A DNA stretch of 64,000 nucleotides from Anthopleura xanthogrammica (lineage: Eukaryota; Cnidaria; Anthozoa; Actiniaria; Actiniidae): assembly GCA_964019055.1 (NCBI GenBank), contig OZ025207.1, forward strand, positions 18,997,730-19,061,729, written 5' to 3'. Below, piece by piece: positions 21,303-34,400 of the stretch. The notes under the pieces are model-generated. The model was not told the DNA's origin, searched no databases, and saw only the letters and a list, made by a program, of their open reading frames with translations. How positions within the stretch are numbered: position 1 is the first letter of the stretch; the number at the start of each line of letters is the position of its first letter. The translations under genes were made by a program, and so were the position numbers.

Positions 21303-22745
21303 TATAAATATTGCCATTGTGATGTTAATGTGCCAACCATTTTAAAAATACTATAGGTTTAGAGACTTAACCAGTGAAATAGAAATTGCTTGTTTCAAGT
21401 GTAATAGTCAAATAGACACAAAAGAAAACAATGGAGTAAGGGTCTACTAAAGTGTATTAGTCTAATATCTATTTCACGAGTTTAGTGAGTTCACTCTAAC
21501 ACTTTGGTTTCTTAGATTCTCCTATAGGTTACTGGTTGGCAATATAACTGAATTAAAATCCGTCACAAGAAACTACGTCATCATCAGCCACCTATAGTGC
21601 AGATTCCTTTTCTCAAAAAATATTTTCAAGTATTATGGACTTTTTTTTAATATTTCGTTCACAGCAGCAAAATCTATTAATTAGACGACTTTCAGAAAGA
21701 TTGATAGCGATTCAAAAGGAAAAAATATTAAGCTGTATTTTTTTTACGAGTTCGCCGAAATCTAATAAATAGATTTTTCCTGTTGTGACTGAAATATGCA
21801 AATACAGAACTAAAGCTGTCCATACATCTTTTATATTCATCTATGACGTCATCGTGTTCATGGTTCCGGGAAGAGATCGACCAATCACAACCTGGCTTAG
21901 GTGCAATTAAAATATATTAAAATGCCAAACCAGACATCCTTGTAAACAATATTTTTTTTACGCACTGGTGAACCTGAAAGAAACCAAATATAAGCCATTT
22001 CTATCTTGGTGGCGAGGACAATTCACGATCGTTCGCTACAAGGAACTGTTGATTTCGATTTTCTAACTTGGCACTGAGTTGCTTATTGGGTGAGTTTCAT
22101 TACTGCGATTAGTTTCAATATCATGCGAACTCAGTAGTTGGAAGTTGCCTGCTTGAACTTGATTCGCAGAATACTGAGAATCGCAGTCATCTTTGATCAG
22201 ATTAGTGCAAATAATCGAGGCCTCTAAGGAGGATCTCAACTAATTCAGAGCGAATTTTTCTCAACTTCATTCTCACTCACTTCACAAAACTATCGCGTTA
22301 CTGTAATTTGACAGGATTTTTCATATATTGCAATTTCATCATCCTAAATTCTAACAGTGTACTATATTTTCATATTTTCTAAGTGGATGACCTATGATGG
22401 AGGAAATACAAACAATGATATTTTTGGTTTTTCTCTGGTTTTTGGCTTTTTTCTCCTTATCCTCGTGTACAATTTTTCTGAACTGAACGTTTCAGAATTT
22501 TATCATCTATCATATACAGCTTGTGTACAAATCTTAACAGAAAATTTTGGGCAGAAAAAAGTTTGATTTGACACAAAACATTAGGCTGTGGAAAAATCAC
22601 CGCTTAATGGATTTCCTTGAATTTTTGATATATCTATTTTTACGTATTTCTCAAAAAAAAAAAAAAAAAAAAAAAACGCACGAAAAGTCAGCCTCGAATC
22701 TTATAAATCTACTTCCTTATTGGCCTCATTGATCTATTAAGCATG
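21303..22745. repeat. Second copy of the promoter-bearing block
   Basis: From TATAAATATTGCCATTGTGA onward this block repeats 16171-17590 at an offset of 5,132 bp with very few changes. A third, shorter copy runs 23605-24740. These are recent tandem duplications that multiply the P1 module in front of gene B. Confidence 0.8.
21813..22089 (+). promoter_or_regulatory. Promoter/first-exon module P1, copy 3
   Basis: CRE 21844-21851, GAS-type TTCCGGGAA 21864-21872, CCAAT 21881-21885, ATATAAG 21988-21994 and donor GTGAGT at 22090 are all present and evenly spaced as in copy 1. Confidence 0.5.
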
Positions 22746-22941
22746 AAACCTCCATATGAAAGTAAATACTACCAATAAGCAGAGGTATGCAGTATTACAG
22801 TACTGACATTTATCATTAAGGAATGAATAATATTTTAAACTTAGAAAAAAGGAAAACATGAAAACGGGGCCACAAAGACCAGGAGTGCCTTTTCGATATA
22901 CGCAGGCTTTGGTAATCTTTATCTCAAATTTGCCCAGAATG

Positions 22942-23600
22942 AGCTAGGTTTCGTAGTTCTCGGATACATAATATCGATAAAAGAAACCTTTTAGAACCAA
23001 ACAGTTGGGGGCGTCATGACTGTGACTCGTGAACTCATGTCTGTTAAAACGAAACCGTTTAAACACTTCCATAGTTTATTTCGCATCAATAAAATACTTA
23101 ATTAACGATTTTTATTAACTTAGCTAACTTACTAAGCTAGGTTTCGTAGTTCTCGGATACATAATATCGATAAAAGAAACCTTTTAGAACCAAACAGTTG
23201 GGGGCGTCATGACTGTGACTCGTGAACTCATGTCTTTAAAAACGAAACCGTTTAAACACTTCCATAGTTTATTTCGTATGAATAAAATAATTCAAATCAT
23301 CTGTATTAACTTATAAGCTTCAAAATAAGATATGTTTCGTGGTTTTCGGTTACGTAGAACCCGAGATATTGATAAGACCAAGCTCATACTGTAAACATGA
23401 TCGATCGAAGCATTGTTCGTTGGCGTTACACGTGTGAACTCTTTATTACAACCTTAGACTACGTTTCTTGAACTTGTAGAAAGTCATGGCTTATTGGGGG
23501 CGTCATGGTATATGGCGTTATGATGTATTGGGGGGGTCATGACGTATTGGGGGGGTTATGGTATGGGGCGTCATTGCAATGGGGGGTGATGACCGGATAC
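22942..23600. repeat. 191-bp tandem repeat and G-rich tail
   Basis: A unit starting AGCTAGGTTTCGTAGTTCTC is present at about 22942 and 23133, followed by a diverged third piece near 23330. The block ends in GGGGGGGTCATGACGTATT-type short repeats (23497-23595). It interrupts the promoter-bearing block between P1 copies 3 and 4. Confidence 0.75.
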
Positions 23601-23834
23601 CCATCAGCCACCTATAGTGCAGATTCCTTTTCTCAAAAATATGTTGACGTATTATGCACTTTTTTTTAAATATTTCGTTCACAGCAGCAAAATCTATTAA
23701 TTAGACGACTTTCAGAAAGATTGATAGCGATTCAAAAGGAAAAAATATTAAGCTGTATTTTTTTTACGAGTTCGCCGAAATCTAATAAATAGATTTTTCC
23801 TGTTGTGACTGAAATATGCAAATACAGAACTAAA

Positions 23835-24109
23835 GCTGTTCATACATCTTTTATATTCATCTATGACGTCATCGTGTTCATGGTTCCGGGAAGAGATCGA
23901 CCAATCACAACCTGGCTTAGGTGCAATTAAAATATATTAAAATGCCAAACCAGACATCCTTGTAAACAATATTTTTTTTACGCACTGGTGAACCTGAAAG
24001 AAACCAAATATAAGCCATTTCTATCTTGGTGGCGAGGACAATTCACGATCGTTCGCTACAAGGAACTGTTGATTTCGATTTTCTAACTTGGCACTGAGTT
24101 GCTTATTGG
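23835..24109 (+). promoter_or_regulatory. Promoter/first-exon module P1, copy 4 (nearest to gene B)
   Basis: CRE 23874-23881, GAS-type TTCCGGGAA 23884-23892, CCAAT 23901-23905, ATATAAG 24008-24014 and donor GTGAGT at 24110. It lies 1.3 kb before the gene B coding exon, so it is the most direct candidate for that gene's main promoter. Confidence 0.55.
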
Positions 24110-25104
24110 GTGAGTTTCATTACTGCGATTAGTTTCAATATCATGCGAACTCAGTAGTTGGAAGTTGCCTGCTTGAACTTGATTCGCAGAATACTGAGAA
24201 TCGCAGTCATCTTTGATCAGATTAGTGCAAATAATCGAGGCCTCTAAGGAGGATCTCAACTAATTCAGAGCGAATTTTTCTCAACTTCATTCTCACTCAC
24301 TTCACAAAACTATCGCGTTACTGTAATTTGACAGGATTTTTCATATATTGCAATTTCATCATCCTAAATTCTAACAGTGTACTATATTTTCATATTTTCT
24401 AAGTGGATGACCTATGATGGAGGAAATACAAACAATCATATTTTTGATTTTTCTCTGGTTTTTGGCTTTTTTCTCCTTATCCTCGTGTACAATTTTTCTG
24501 AACTGAACGTTTCAGAATTTTATCATCTATCAGATACAGCTTGTGTACAAATCTTAACAGAAAATTTTGGGCAGGAAAAAGTTTTATTTGACACAAAACA
24601 TTAGGCTGTGGAAAAATCACCGCTTAATAGATTTCCTTAAATTTTTAATATATCTATTATTACGTATTTCTCAAAAAAAAAAATCACGAAAAATCAGCCT
24701 CGAATCTTATAAATCTATTTCCTTATTGGCCTTATTGATCTATTAGCATGAAACACCTCCATATGAAAGTAAATACTACCAATAAGCAGAGGTATGCAGT
24801 ATTACAGTACTGACATTTATCATTAAGGAATTAGTAACATTTTAAACTTAGAAAAAAGAAAACATGAAAACGGGGCCACAAAGACCAGGAGTGCCTTTTC
24901 GATATACGCAGGCTTTGGTGATCTTTATCTCAAATTTCCCCAGAATGAGGTTGTTAATTCTCGCATTCCCTTTCGAGTGAAAGCAACGACTATAGCTGTC
25001 AAAGTCTTGTTTCTCAATGAGCGTCTGATCCAGCTGGTGGGAAAATCAGTTAGTCAAGTGAAACAAAGAAGAGGACCACGATCCATAAAATATTTATTTT
25101 CTCC

Positions 25105-25190
25105 CTGCTGCGAAATGCGAAAGAAACCAACGATAAGCCTTTTTGGTAGCGAGGATTACTATAAACGATCGTTCGCTTGTTAATACAATT
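25105..25190 (+). promoter_or_regulatory. Module P2, copy 2
   Basis: A diverged P1-like core, AAACGATCGTTCGCTTG at its centre, lies about 250 bp before the gene B coding exon. It is the same as P2 at 20690 and 50785. It could be a proximal start region, but no strong site can be named. Confidence 0.3.
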
Positions 25191-25447
25191 TTATATAAGT
25201 CAATTTTTGAAACTCCTTACTAACTGGGATTCTTGTCCTACTGTCTCTGTTACTAAGTGACCTCACCATGCACCACTGAATTCTACGAAACCAAACCAGA
25301 CATAGACAATATTCATTCGACACTTTTATAAGCTTGAAAGACTACAATCCTATATACGAAGATTTGAATTGGATTGAAACGTAATTTATTAAAACGTTAG
25401 CCAATTTGGTCTATGACATTATATTTTATCTCTATTTTAGATACGAA

Positions 25448-28400
25448 ATGGCCCAGACAGAACCAAAACCCAAGGTATTGAATCCTTCTTATTGGATCAA
25501 AAATTAGATTCTTTTATAAAGTTTTAATATGCAATAAGTCAATCAATAAGTTGTCGGATAGAAGACGTGGTTTTGATGATTTGTGATGGATTGATTGAAT
25601 CTAATGAAGTCTTCGAACCTTGATTTGACTTTTCTTTAGTATTGAAATTGCTATATATTGTTGTATTAGATTTTCAACGATTCCATCCATGGCTATATAG
25701 AGATGCACCCACTGTGTGTCGCCATCATCGACACAGAACAATTTCAACGCCTTCGCTGTATCAAGCAGATGGGTATGTATCGCGTGATGCGGACTGATTT
25801 CAGTTAAATTCCCATAGAAAAGCCTTATTTATCATAAAGTGATGGTTCATTTTAGGCGGTACTTATTTTGTTTATCCTGGAGCATCCCACAACAGGTTTG
25901 AACATTCCATAGGGTAAGTCGATATTTACGGCATAATCTTTTTTAACATAATTTGTTGGGAATTTTCCAAAGAGTACACAAAAAGAAACTATTGACAAGC
26001 TTGGAAAAATTTTCTTGCGGTCTTCAAAGTTTGTTAGATCTTATCTCTTCATTCGAGATCTCAGCCTACGGCTTCGACAGATAACACGGCCTTGGTCTTG
26101 ATAATTTACGATATCTTGCTCAACCTCATCCAATAATTGTTTAGTAGACACTAAATCCATTTTTTTTTCTGGTTTAAGAGTCAGTTTCTATACACATTCA
26201 ATGGAATATACTGTACATCCTATAAAACCTATTTCATTATTTAATCAACTTTTCTAGGACATCCTATCTTGCTGGCTATTTCGTGGAAAGTTTGAGAAGT
26301 AAACAAAAAGAGTTGAATATTAGTGAAACAGACGTGTTGTGCGTCAAAATTGCTGGCCTTTGTCATGACTTGGGTGAGTAACTGAAGCGAATGACAAGAA
26401 ATGCTTATCATGGATATAGTATAGACCTTTCCAGAATTCTCTTGACTGACCACAGAACAAAAGATTCAAGTCGAGACTGGAGTTTTCAAATCCATACATT
26501 CACTGCATTTTTCTACTCTAGCCTCGCCTTGAATCTATTGTTCTGTGGTCAGTCAAGCGATATATCGGGGAAGGTCTATGAAACATAATTCTGAAGCCGA
26601 ATAATCTATACCAAATTACACGTAATATTCTTGGTACTTCACCAGGGCATGGACCATTTTCCCATATGTTTGACAACGATTTTATTCCTAAAGTGTTACC
26701 TAAGAGGGAGTGGTCGGTAAGTGTAAACTATTATTATTTCAATAGCTTTCGATTTATTTCACATCGATCATGCAGGGAATGATTGCTTAGTCGAAGGCTC
26801 AGGACTAGCGCTTGACCCTATCTCTGTTTAGAATTTGATAAAAGAATTATAAAAAAATAAGCTATACGAAAATATTGCTTTTAATAGACATTTTCTAAAA
26901 TAGGGAGAAAGGTGCATTCTGCAGGTTTAACTTGGGTAGTGGGTGCAAACATCCATCTTTTATTGACTAGTAGACCACCATGTATTCTGTTCAGTATTGA
27001 ACTCCTCCCTCAAAAGTTTGGTTCGATGTTTGGGCCAAGCCCCACCCCCCCCCCCCCCCCCCCCCATTATTTAAAATGCAATTCTGGACCCATCTATCCC
27101 AGGTTATCTGTTATCTCTGAATTTTGTATTCATTTTTAGCACGAAGACGCCAGTCAAAATATGTTTGACCATCTCATTCGATTGAATGATAATGTTCAGA
27201 AAATGCTTAAAGACTACAAACTCGATGACAAGGATATACTTTTTATCAAGAAACTAATGACTGGTGGAACACCAATATCTCAACCGGTATGATGATAATT
27301 TAGCCCGCTGACTAGATTATCATAAGATTAGTCTATTTGTTTGGTCAATATGGCGGGTTTTCCACGATCACGTTACGACAGCCACGTTGGGTGGTAGAAA
27401 CATAATAACAATTCGTAAAAAGAATTTAAAAAAGAATTTCGCTATCCAACAAGGCAGGTCAGGAAGTCGTACAAAAACCTCTATATGATCCAACAAGCCC
27501 TGCTATTATTCTTTATGAAAGCATCAGTACAACCTGGACCGATGGAAGGGAATTCGGGAAAACGCTTGAATAACATGTTTGAGGTGGCTTCCTATAGTAT
27601 TTTTCAGACCATACCTTTCATTTTCATTTGGTTTATTCATAGTCTCAACTTATACCTATATGCTTGATTTTTGGACCAGTGATAAAGCTAAGATGAAATT
27701 TTAAAATGATGTTAATTTTAGCTTGATTGACGTTACCTTGGCAACGATAAACAAATATTGTTGAAATTGGTTTTTATCGAATAACTCTAAAACTCGATGA
27801 GACCTAGACAAGCGGCAAACGACATCATCAACTTCAAGCTATTGCAAAACGATTCTAACTATTTTAAAGAAAATCAATCTGTTAGATTTCAAGTAATTCG
27901 CCGAAATATTCTAAAGCCGTGATTTTCGCACATTGAAAGTTACGGCGGCCCGAGAGATACTCAGAAAAACCGAATTACTATTAAAATACTCCAAAACAAA
28001 CCCTTTCTAATACACTAAAAGTTAATGCCGGGTCAGTTTTCACTCATGATGTGCCACTTTTAAATAAAGGTGCAGTTAATTCATCTGATATCAACGTTTG
28101 CACTTTTGTATTGTTTTAGGAGTGGGATGCCGTGGGAAGAGAAAAAGACAAACGTTTTCTCTTCGAGGTAAGAAAATTTCCGATTAACTCATTTTAATTT
28201 TACTTCTTGATGACGTTATTGTTAGAGCCGTATTCATTTTTTTGCGATCTCAGCGCGACTTCTAGAATAGATGACCGTTCATGATTCATGGGTTGGGGAC
28301 CAATACGGGAAGTTTTTCACCCAAAATTGAGCGGGAGCTGCCAAAAAATGGGGAAACTTATTATATATTTATTACATATTACATTATTACATATTTATAT

Positions 28401-31400
28401 CAATTTATATCTCCCCTCCGTACCATAAATTATGAACTCCTAATTCTCTCCTAATTCAGGATCTTTTGCTGAAACGTTTAATACCTAGTTATAATTTTTT
28501 CCACCGACCTTGATTCTTGAAGATCGTCGCTAACAAGATCAACGGTATTGACGTTGACAAGTGGGACTACTTTGCACGTGACTGTCGATACCTTGGCATC
28601 AAGAACTCCTTCGATCACATGTAAGTTTTCACACTGTAATCTGTAAATATTACAGAAAATCAATAAGTCTGGCGTTATTTTTACCCGGCGGGAAAAAGGA
28701 ATAAAACCCGTCAGAATAACTGGACACAGTCGATACAAATCTCACTTTTGCTACTCGATATCGGATAAAGTCTAGTTCATTCTAGTTCATTCGCATTGAG
28801 ACAAATGTGAAATGCGCTATATAAGAACCCATTATTATTATTATTAGTAGTAGTAATCTTTATGTAAACGTGACTTTATCACAGATAAAGGTGCATCCAA
28901 GTTTACTGCTATTTCAAAAAAGGGTTGGTGAAGGCGGCTTTGTTACATGTTGCATGTTGCATACCAAGCCCAAAATGCAGGATGTACGATGTGAATTCAA
29001 GCAGCGAAAGGTCACAATCTGCAGGTTTTCCAGCATATTTTCTTCTGTGCTGACATTATTTACATACAGCCATTCCAATCAACGTTGTCCAGATAAATAG
29101 ACATTTCGACTATTCCAAATGTCACGTGTTTTATTAAATATTCGTTTCTGGCACCGTAATTGTGGTTATTGCACGTGGAATTCACAGCTTCTGAGCCAAT
29201 TAAGTTGAAGGAATGATGAATACTTAATATGACACGCGACATTTGGAAATAGTCAAAATGTCTATTTATCTGGACAACATTAATGAGAATGGCTGTATTA
29301 ATAAAATACATTTCAAGCTTGGTAAGCGACATCCAACATCCAGCACACAACAAAACCTTCACCAACCTCTTTTGTAATAGCTGTATATGATAAAATATTT
29401 TATAAAATATTCTTACGATCATCTAGGCGATGTATACCGCTGGCAAGAGTGATCCAACGTCAAGAAGAATCTTTGCCACAGATTTGCTTTCGTGACATCG
29501 CTGTGGGAGATATCTACGATTTGTTCCACACAAGACTAAGTATCCATAAAAAGGCTTGTCAGCACAAGACTGTAAACGCCATCGAGATGATGTAAGTGAA
29601 AAATGAGAACACCTTAACTAAATCTGTTTTACCAGAGATAAGATCGAGCAGCACACAGCTTATTAGTCGCTATAAAGGTGCTGTTACATAAGGCAATTTT
29701 CCATGCAAGTTGTCTCGCAATTTTGTTGCGCAATGAAATAAGTGCGTTGCAGTTGCACAAACAGTGGGATCATGTTACACTATGTAACTCCCTTCGCGGT
29801 GACCAAAAAAGACTGGGACGGAGTAAAAGTGAATATTATTGCTTTTACGCTAATCGGGGTGTTACACTGAGCAATGTGTCGCAGTTCAGTTGTTGGGAAA
29901 AGTAGAACTCGGCCCTACATCCTGTAACAGTTGCGGCAACAAAATTGCGGGAAACACATGTCATGGCCAGCTGTGAAATAATAGTGGCTGATTAGAACCC
30001 CAGGGGCAGCACAGTGTCATCTGCCGCTGCGAGTATTTTCAGGTTTGCGCCGAACAATCTGCAAGTCCGGTTTATAGGCCGGTTTACGATGATTATTCTT
30101 AATTGAAAGCTTCTCATTTTTGAAGCTGCATAATGTATAAATTTACTGTCAACTCACGATAGATTATTCAAATTGTTTTATAGGTTAACTGAAGCCCTAG
30201 AAAAGGCAAATTCATATCTTAAGTTCCAAGGAGAAGACGGGTAAGCTTTGTTACCAACCCCCATGGAAGGTATTCTTAATTGTTTATTTTTTGAAACCAA
30301 AAACCCAAAATACAAATACCCAAAATACTGCATTCAATTGACTACTTCGACGATACGGTGGCCATGTTGCCAGCGGGCAAAACAAAACAAAGACGACGGA
30401 ATATAAAGAGTTTCGTGTATATTATCTTTCTTTCTATGGGTAAAGGTGATCGATGTGCCGTCTTAATTTATCTTTTGTAATATTCTCTTGTGGTGAACTG
30501 TTAATATCAATCGACGCCATTACTGTAACAAAGCTTTATTTGCCCCCTGGATGCCCCCATAATGCATTGCGATCCAAGATGGCCGCCGTATTGTCGAAGT
30601 AGCCGGTCCATTGGACGCGCGGTTGCATGTGCTATTGAAAGCAACAAACTCCTGTTGACGGCATATGAAAAGCATCAAACTCTGGCTGGTTGATATCAAT
30701 AAGTTTTTTCTTGGAATTAGTTTAATTAGTTTATCCAACATCTTTGTTAAACGTAGAAAAAAACAGATGTCGACAGCAATAGATGACATGGTTGCCTACA
30801 CTAAACTGACAGACCATGTGTATTACCAAATCCTCTATTTTGATCCATCTGATTCCCAATCAGAAGAAGAAGAAGACGTAAAAAAAGTAAGAACAGTTTG
30901 AATAATTTTATACAGTCTACTTCTTGTATAAATATCACTCTCAAACAGCACCGACAAAATAAGCGCATTTTGACCAAACATTTATGGTCAAAAGGCGCCT
31001 GCTATATGAAACCCCTTATTCGGACCTTAACTTAGCCTTGCAGTACATCTCCCCATAACGAGTAAATCAAGTTCCAGTATCTAGTAGTCAGTATCTACTA
31101 GATGATGGCAAACTGAAACCTTAAATTACTTACCATCTAAAGATCGGCAACATAGTAAAACGTCAATTATCATCCAAGAAAAGGTGTTATTACCAATGCA
31201 ATACGAGTTATTCGAAAAAGTTAACTCAATATCAGGTCTTTCGCCATACAGTTGCATGCACGTATAGCTGTTAAATTGTTCTTTGTCGAACTTCCTGCTC
31301 CAATATGTATATACATAATTACAACAACTTTTCTTTAGATGATACAGGCAAAGGAAATCCTGAAAAAGATAGAAAACAGGGAGTTGTATAAATTCATTGG

Positions 31401-34400
31401 ATACACAATTACCGAAGAATACCCAACCAAGGTGAGCATCGACATCAAAACTGCGCTATCTTCTTGGCTCACTTGGTTGCAGGGCAAATGCCCGCCCTAC
31501 GAGCAACACATTTTCTTTGTAGCGGAAAGTTTAAGCATTTTCTTATAAGTTGAAAATGGTACGGCAAATTCGTAGATGTACTGTAACCGTAGCATGCTAG
31601 CTATGTTGTAATTGGATAAAATATTGGAGGACAATAAAAAGCCATTACGGCAGGATTTATACGGCAGTGTTACGGGAAGTTGTAACGCGCTGTAGACTAA
31701 GTCACTGAATACTGAATGTTTCCCACTCATACAAAAATCACTCTAAAGCCGCCTCTACTCATGGCATGGCATGACATGGCATGGAACAGGCTCAGAGCTG
31801 GGGCTGGGATAGAGCCTGCATGCTCGTTTTTGGCGCGAAATGGTTCCCACTAATTCCACAGGAACTTCATCAACATTCGATATTCTATGCACACAACGCT
31901 CACTCACATGTTGAGGGAGGAAACTGGAGTACCCGGAGAAAACCCTCGTAGCACAGTAGAGAACAACACATCAAACAAACTCAATTCACATATGGCGAAC
32001 CAGTGACCCGAGCCTTTGGAACCTCAGTTGTGAAAGACGGCGCATTAGCAGTGTACGCCACCCATGCTACCCATAAATACTAATAGCATTATTGCAGGGT
32101 TCATTTGCGCTTTACCAGTTGCACATGAGAAGAGACTCTGAAGGGATACAACTCAAACAAAGAATATTTTTGTCAAGAGAATAGCGCGTGGTCTGAAATG
32201 GGAAAACATTACGACCATGCATGGTAAAAAGGTCTATTCCAGAACGCTTCATGCAGTTTTTTATGTCATTTGTGTGGCATGTGCTCAAAGCCAGAGACTG
32301 CGAACAAACATGAATAAATTTTAGTTGTTTTATCTGTCAACTGAACTGCATGTAGGATAAAGAAGATAAAGAAGAGACATTCAAGAAACAGATATTCAAG
32401 ATTGTCAAGGAAAGCACAGATAAGTTGGAAGAAGATGATATCATTGTGCAGGTATTCCCTAAGTTAAACAACAAACTCGCCATCATTTTTTAAAATTCGT
32501 GTATTTGTAGGTGTTACATTTTTCACCGATCTTTCGAAATGAAATTTTGTACTCTATTATAGCTTGCCAAGACAACAAGAAACCTCACAGTCCATTCAGT
32601 GTTCTCATACTGAATCTAAAACTTTTTATTTTGATAATAATAATGATAATAATGATTTATGTCTCATTGCTCCTTAAAGCAGGGGTAACATAAAATGAAA
32701 AATAATTTTTAAAAATAAAGGAAAAACTGTCCAAACTAATGCTAAAGAATAACTTAATGACTAATTAAATGATTGTTTGAAACGAAATGAATGTAAAAGT
32801 GCGCAGTGATTTTGCCATACAGATTTCTGTAGGCCATACAGATTTCTGTAGGCAAAAGCGTTCCAAAGCCTTGCGCCAAGAACGCTGGCCCCACTCGGCT
32901 AATTTTTATGCTTTTTACAGCTGACTTCTTTCAGATATGGTGGTAAGGCGGATAAAAACCCAGTGGACAAAGTTCTCTTCTATGCCAAAGATGATGAAAC
33001 GACATCTTTTATGAGTAATAAAGATCAGGTACGTAAATCCGTTATAAGACCTAAGAATAGACTTCGAGTCCCGTGTATACACATGAACCGAACAGCATGT
33101 GATAACTCATGCATCTCTTCATCGGGGCACTCACTTAACAAAGTCCAGCAAACATTGCAGTACATTGGACGCCATCTTGGAAATATGTCCCCTAACAATC
33201 CCACAATACACTGCAATGCCTCAACCTCGGATCTGTCTAACGCGCGCATTGCGTAATCATTGTGAATTTCTCAATATCAAAGACAATGTCAGATTCCGAC
33301 CTCGCTTCCACAGGCAGCCCAACTAATGAAAAAAGGATATTTTATAAATATGGCAGAGACAAATAATTGCTTGCGAGACACTAGCGAATCACGATATTTA
33401 GTAAATAAACCCCTTCTGCATGGCGGCTGGGATATCGGCTGATAATGTCCGAGGATGAGAAATGGGCCGAAAAATGAACATTTGGCCGAGAAGCGAAGCT
33501 TCGAGGGCAAATGTGATATTTTGAGGACCATTTCTCATCCAAGGGCAGTATCAGCCGATATTCCAATGAGCCAGAGGGTGTTTATTTATTTTATAACCCA
33601 ACAATAATTCTCTCTCGTCTCCAAGCTGGATATAAGAACACTTATCTTGGTAAATGAAAGCTGCTTGGCATTGAATATTCTATTGTTTGACATTAGTTGT
33701 CGAATTCTTTGTTGGTTTTTAGTAGTTTATCAAAACAATTTCGAAAACAAACCAAGAACTTTATTCACAAAACAACATGGATGCTTACCATTGAAGATAT
33801 GTACATGTACGGAAAATTAAGGTTTTAGGCTAAAATTCTATGTACCAAGCTGGATTCGATGACTTTAAAAACAGTTAAATTTTACACTCTCGCGCCAACG
33901 CTTTCACCGCATCTAATAAAGTGTTCTCCAAAAATAGTGAAATTCCAAATATCGGTAATATTTTAATATTTTAGAAAGAGAAAATAATGATGTTGCTCGT
34001 GGCTAAATGTCAATGCCTTTCGTTCTTTGGTTTTTGTGAATGAGCGCAGCAAAAATGCAGGATTTTCGCTTAGTCATAAGGCCTGTCTGAAGCTCAATTT
34101 AGGGTATTTCGAAAAACTTCGATTTTGAAGGAAATAAAAATCCGTTTGAACTTTCGATACGATTTTTGAAAATAGTTCACCAAAGGAGTTTGGTGAAAGA
34201 AAAAGAATTACGGTTTTATGCGACTGTCCACCGATTCTCGATATTTACAGACAACCGCTCTTAATAAACCATACATACAAATGCAACTCTCTCGGAGAGT
34301 TGAAAAGTTACGATTTTTACGCAAACAAGAGGCGTTACGCGTGTTACGTTACTCCTCATTTTGACCTTTGACCTTGACCAGCAGTCCAAAAAAAAAAAGA

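Noticed and set aside
27044..27066. Poly-C tract in gene B (also at 1973, 11821, 45256, 48408)
   Set aside because: Ordinary homopolymer runs; no structure beyond length is visible.
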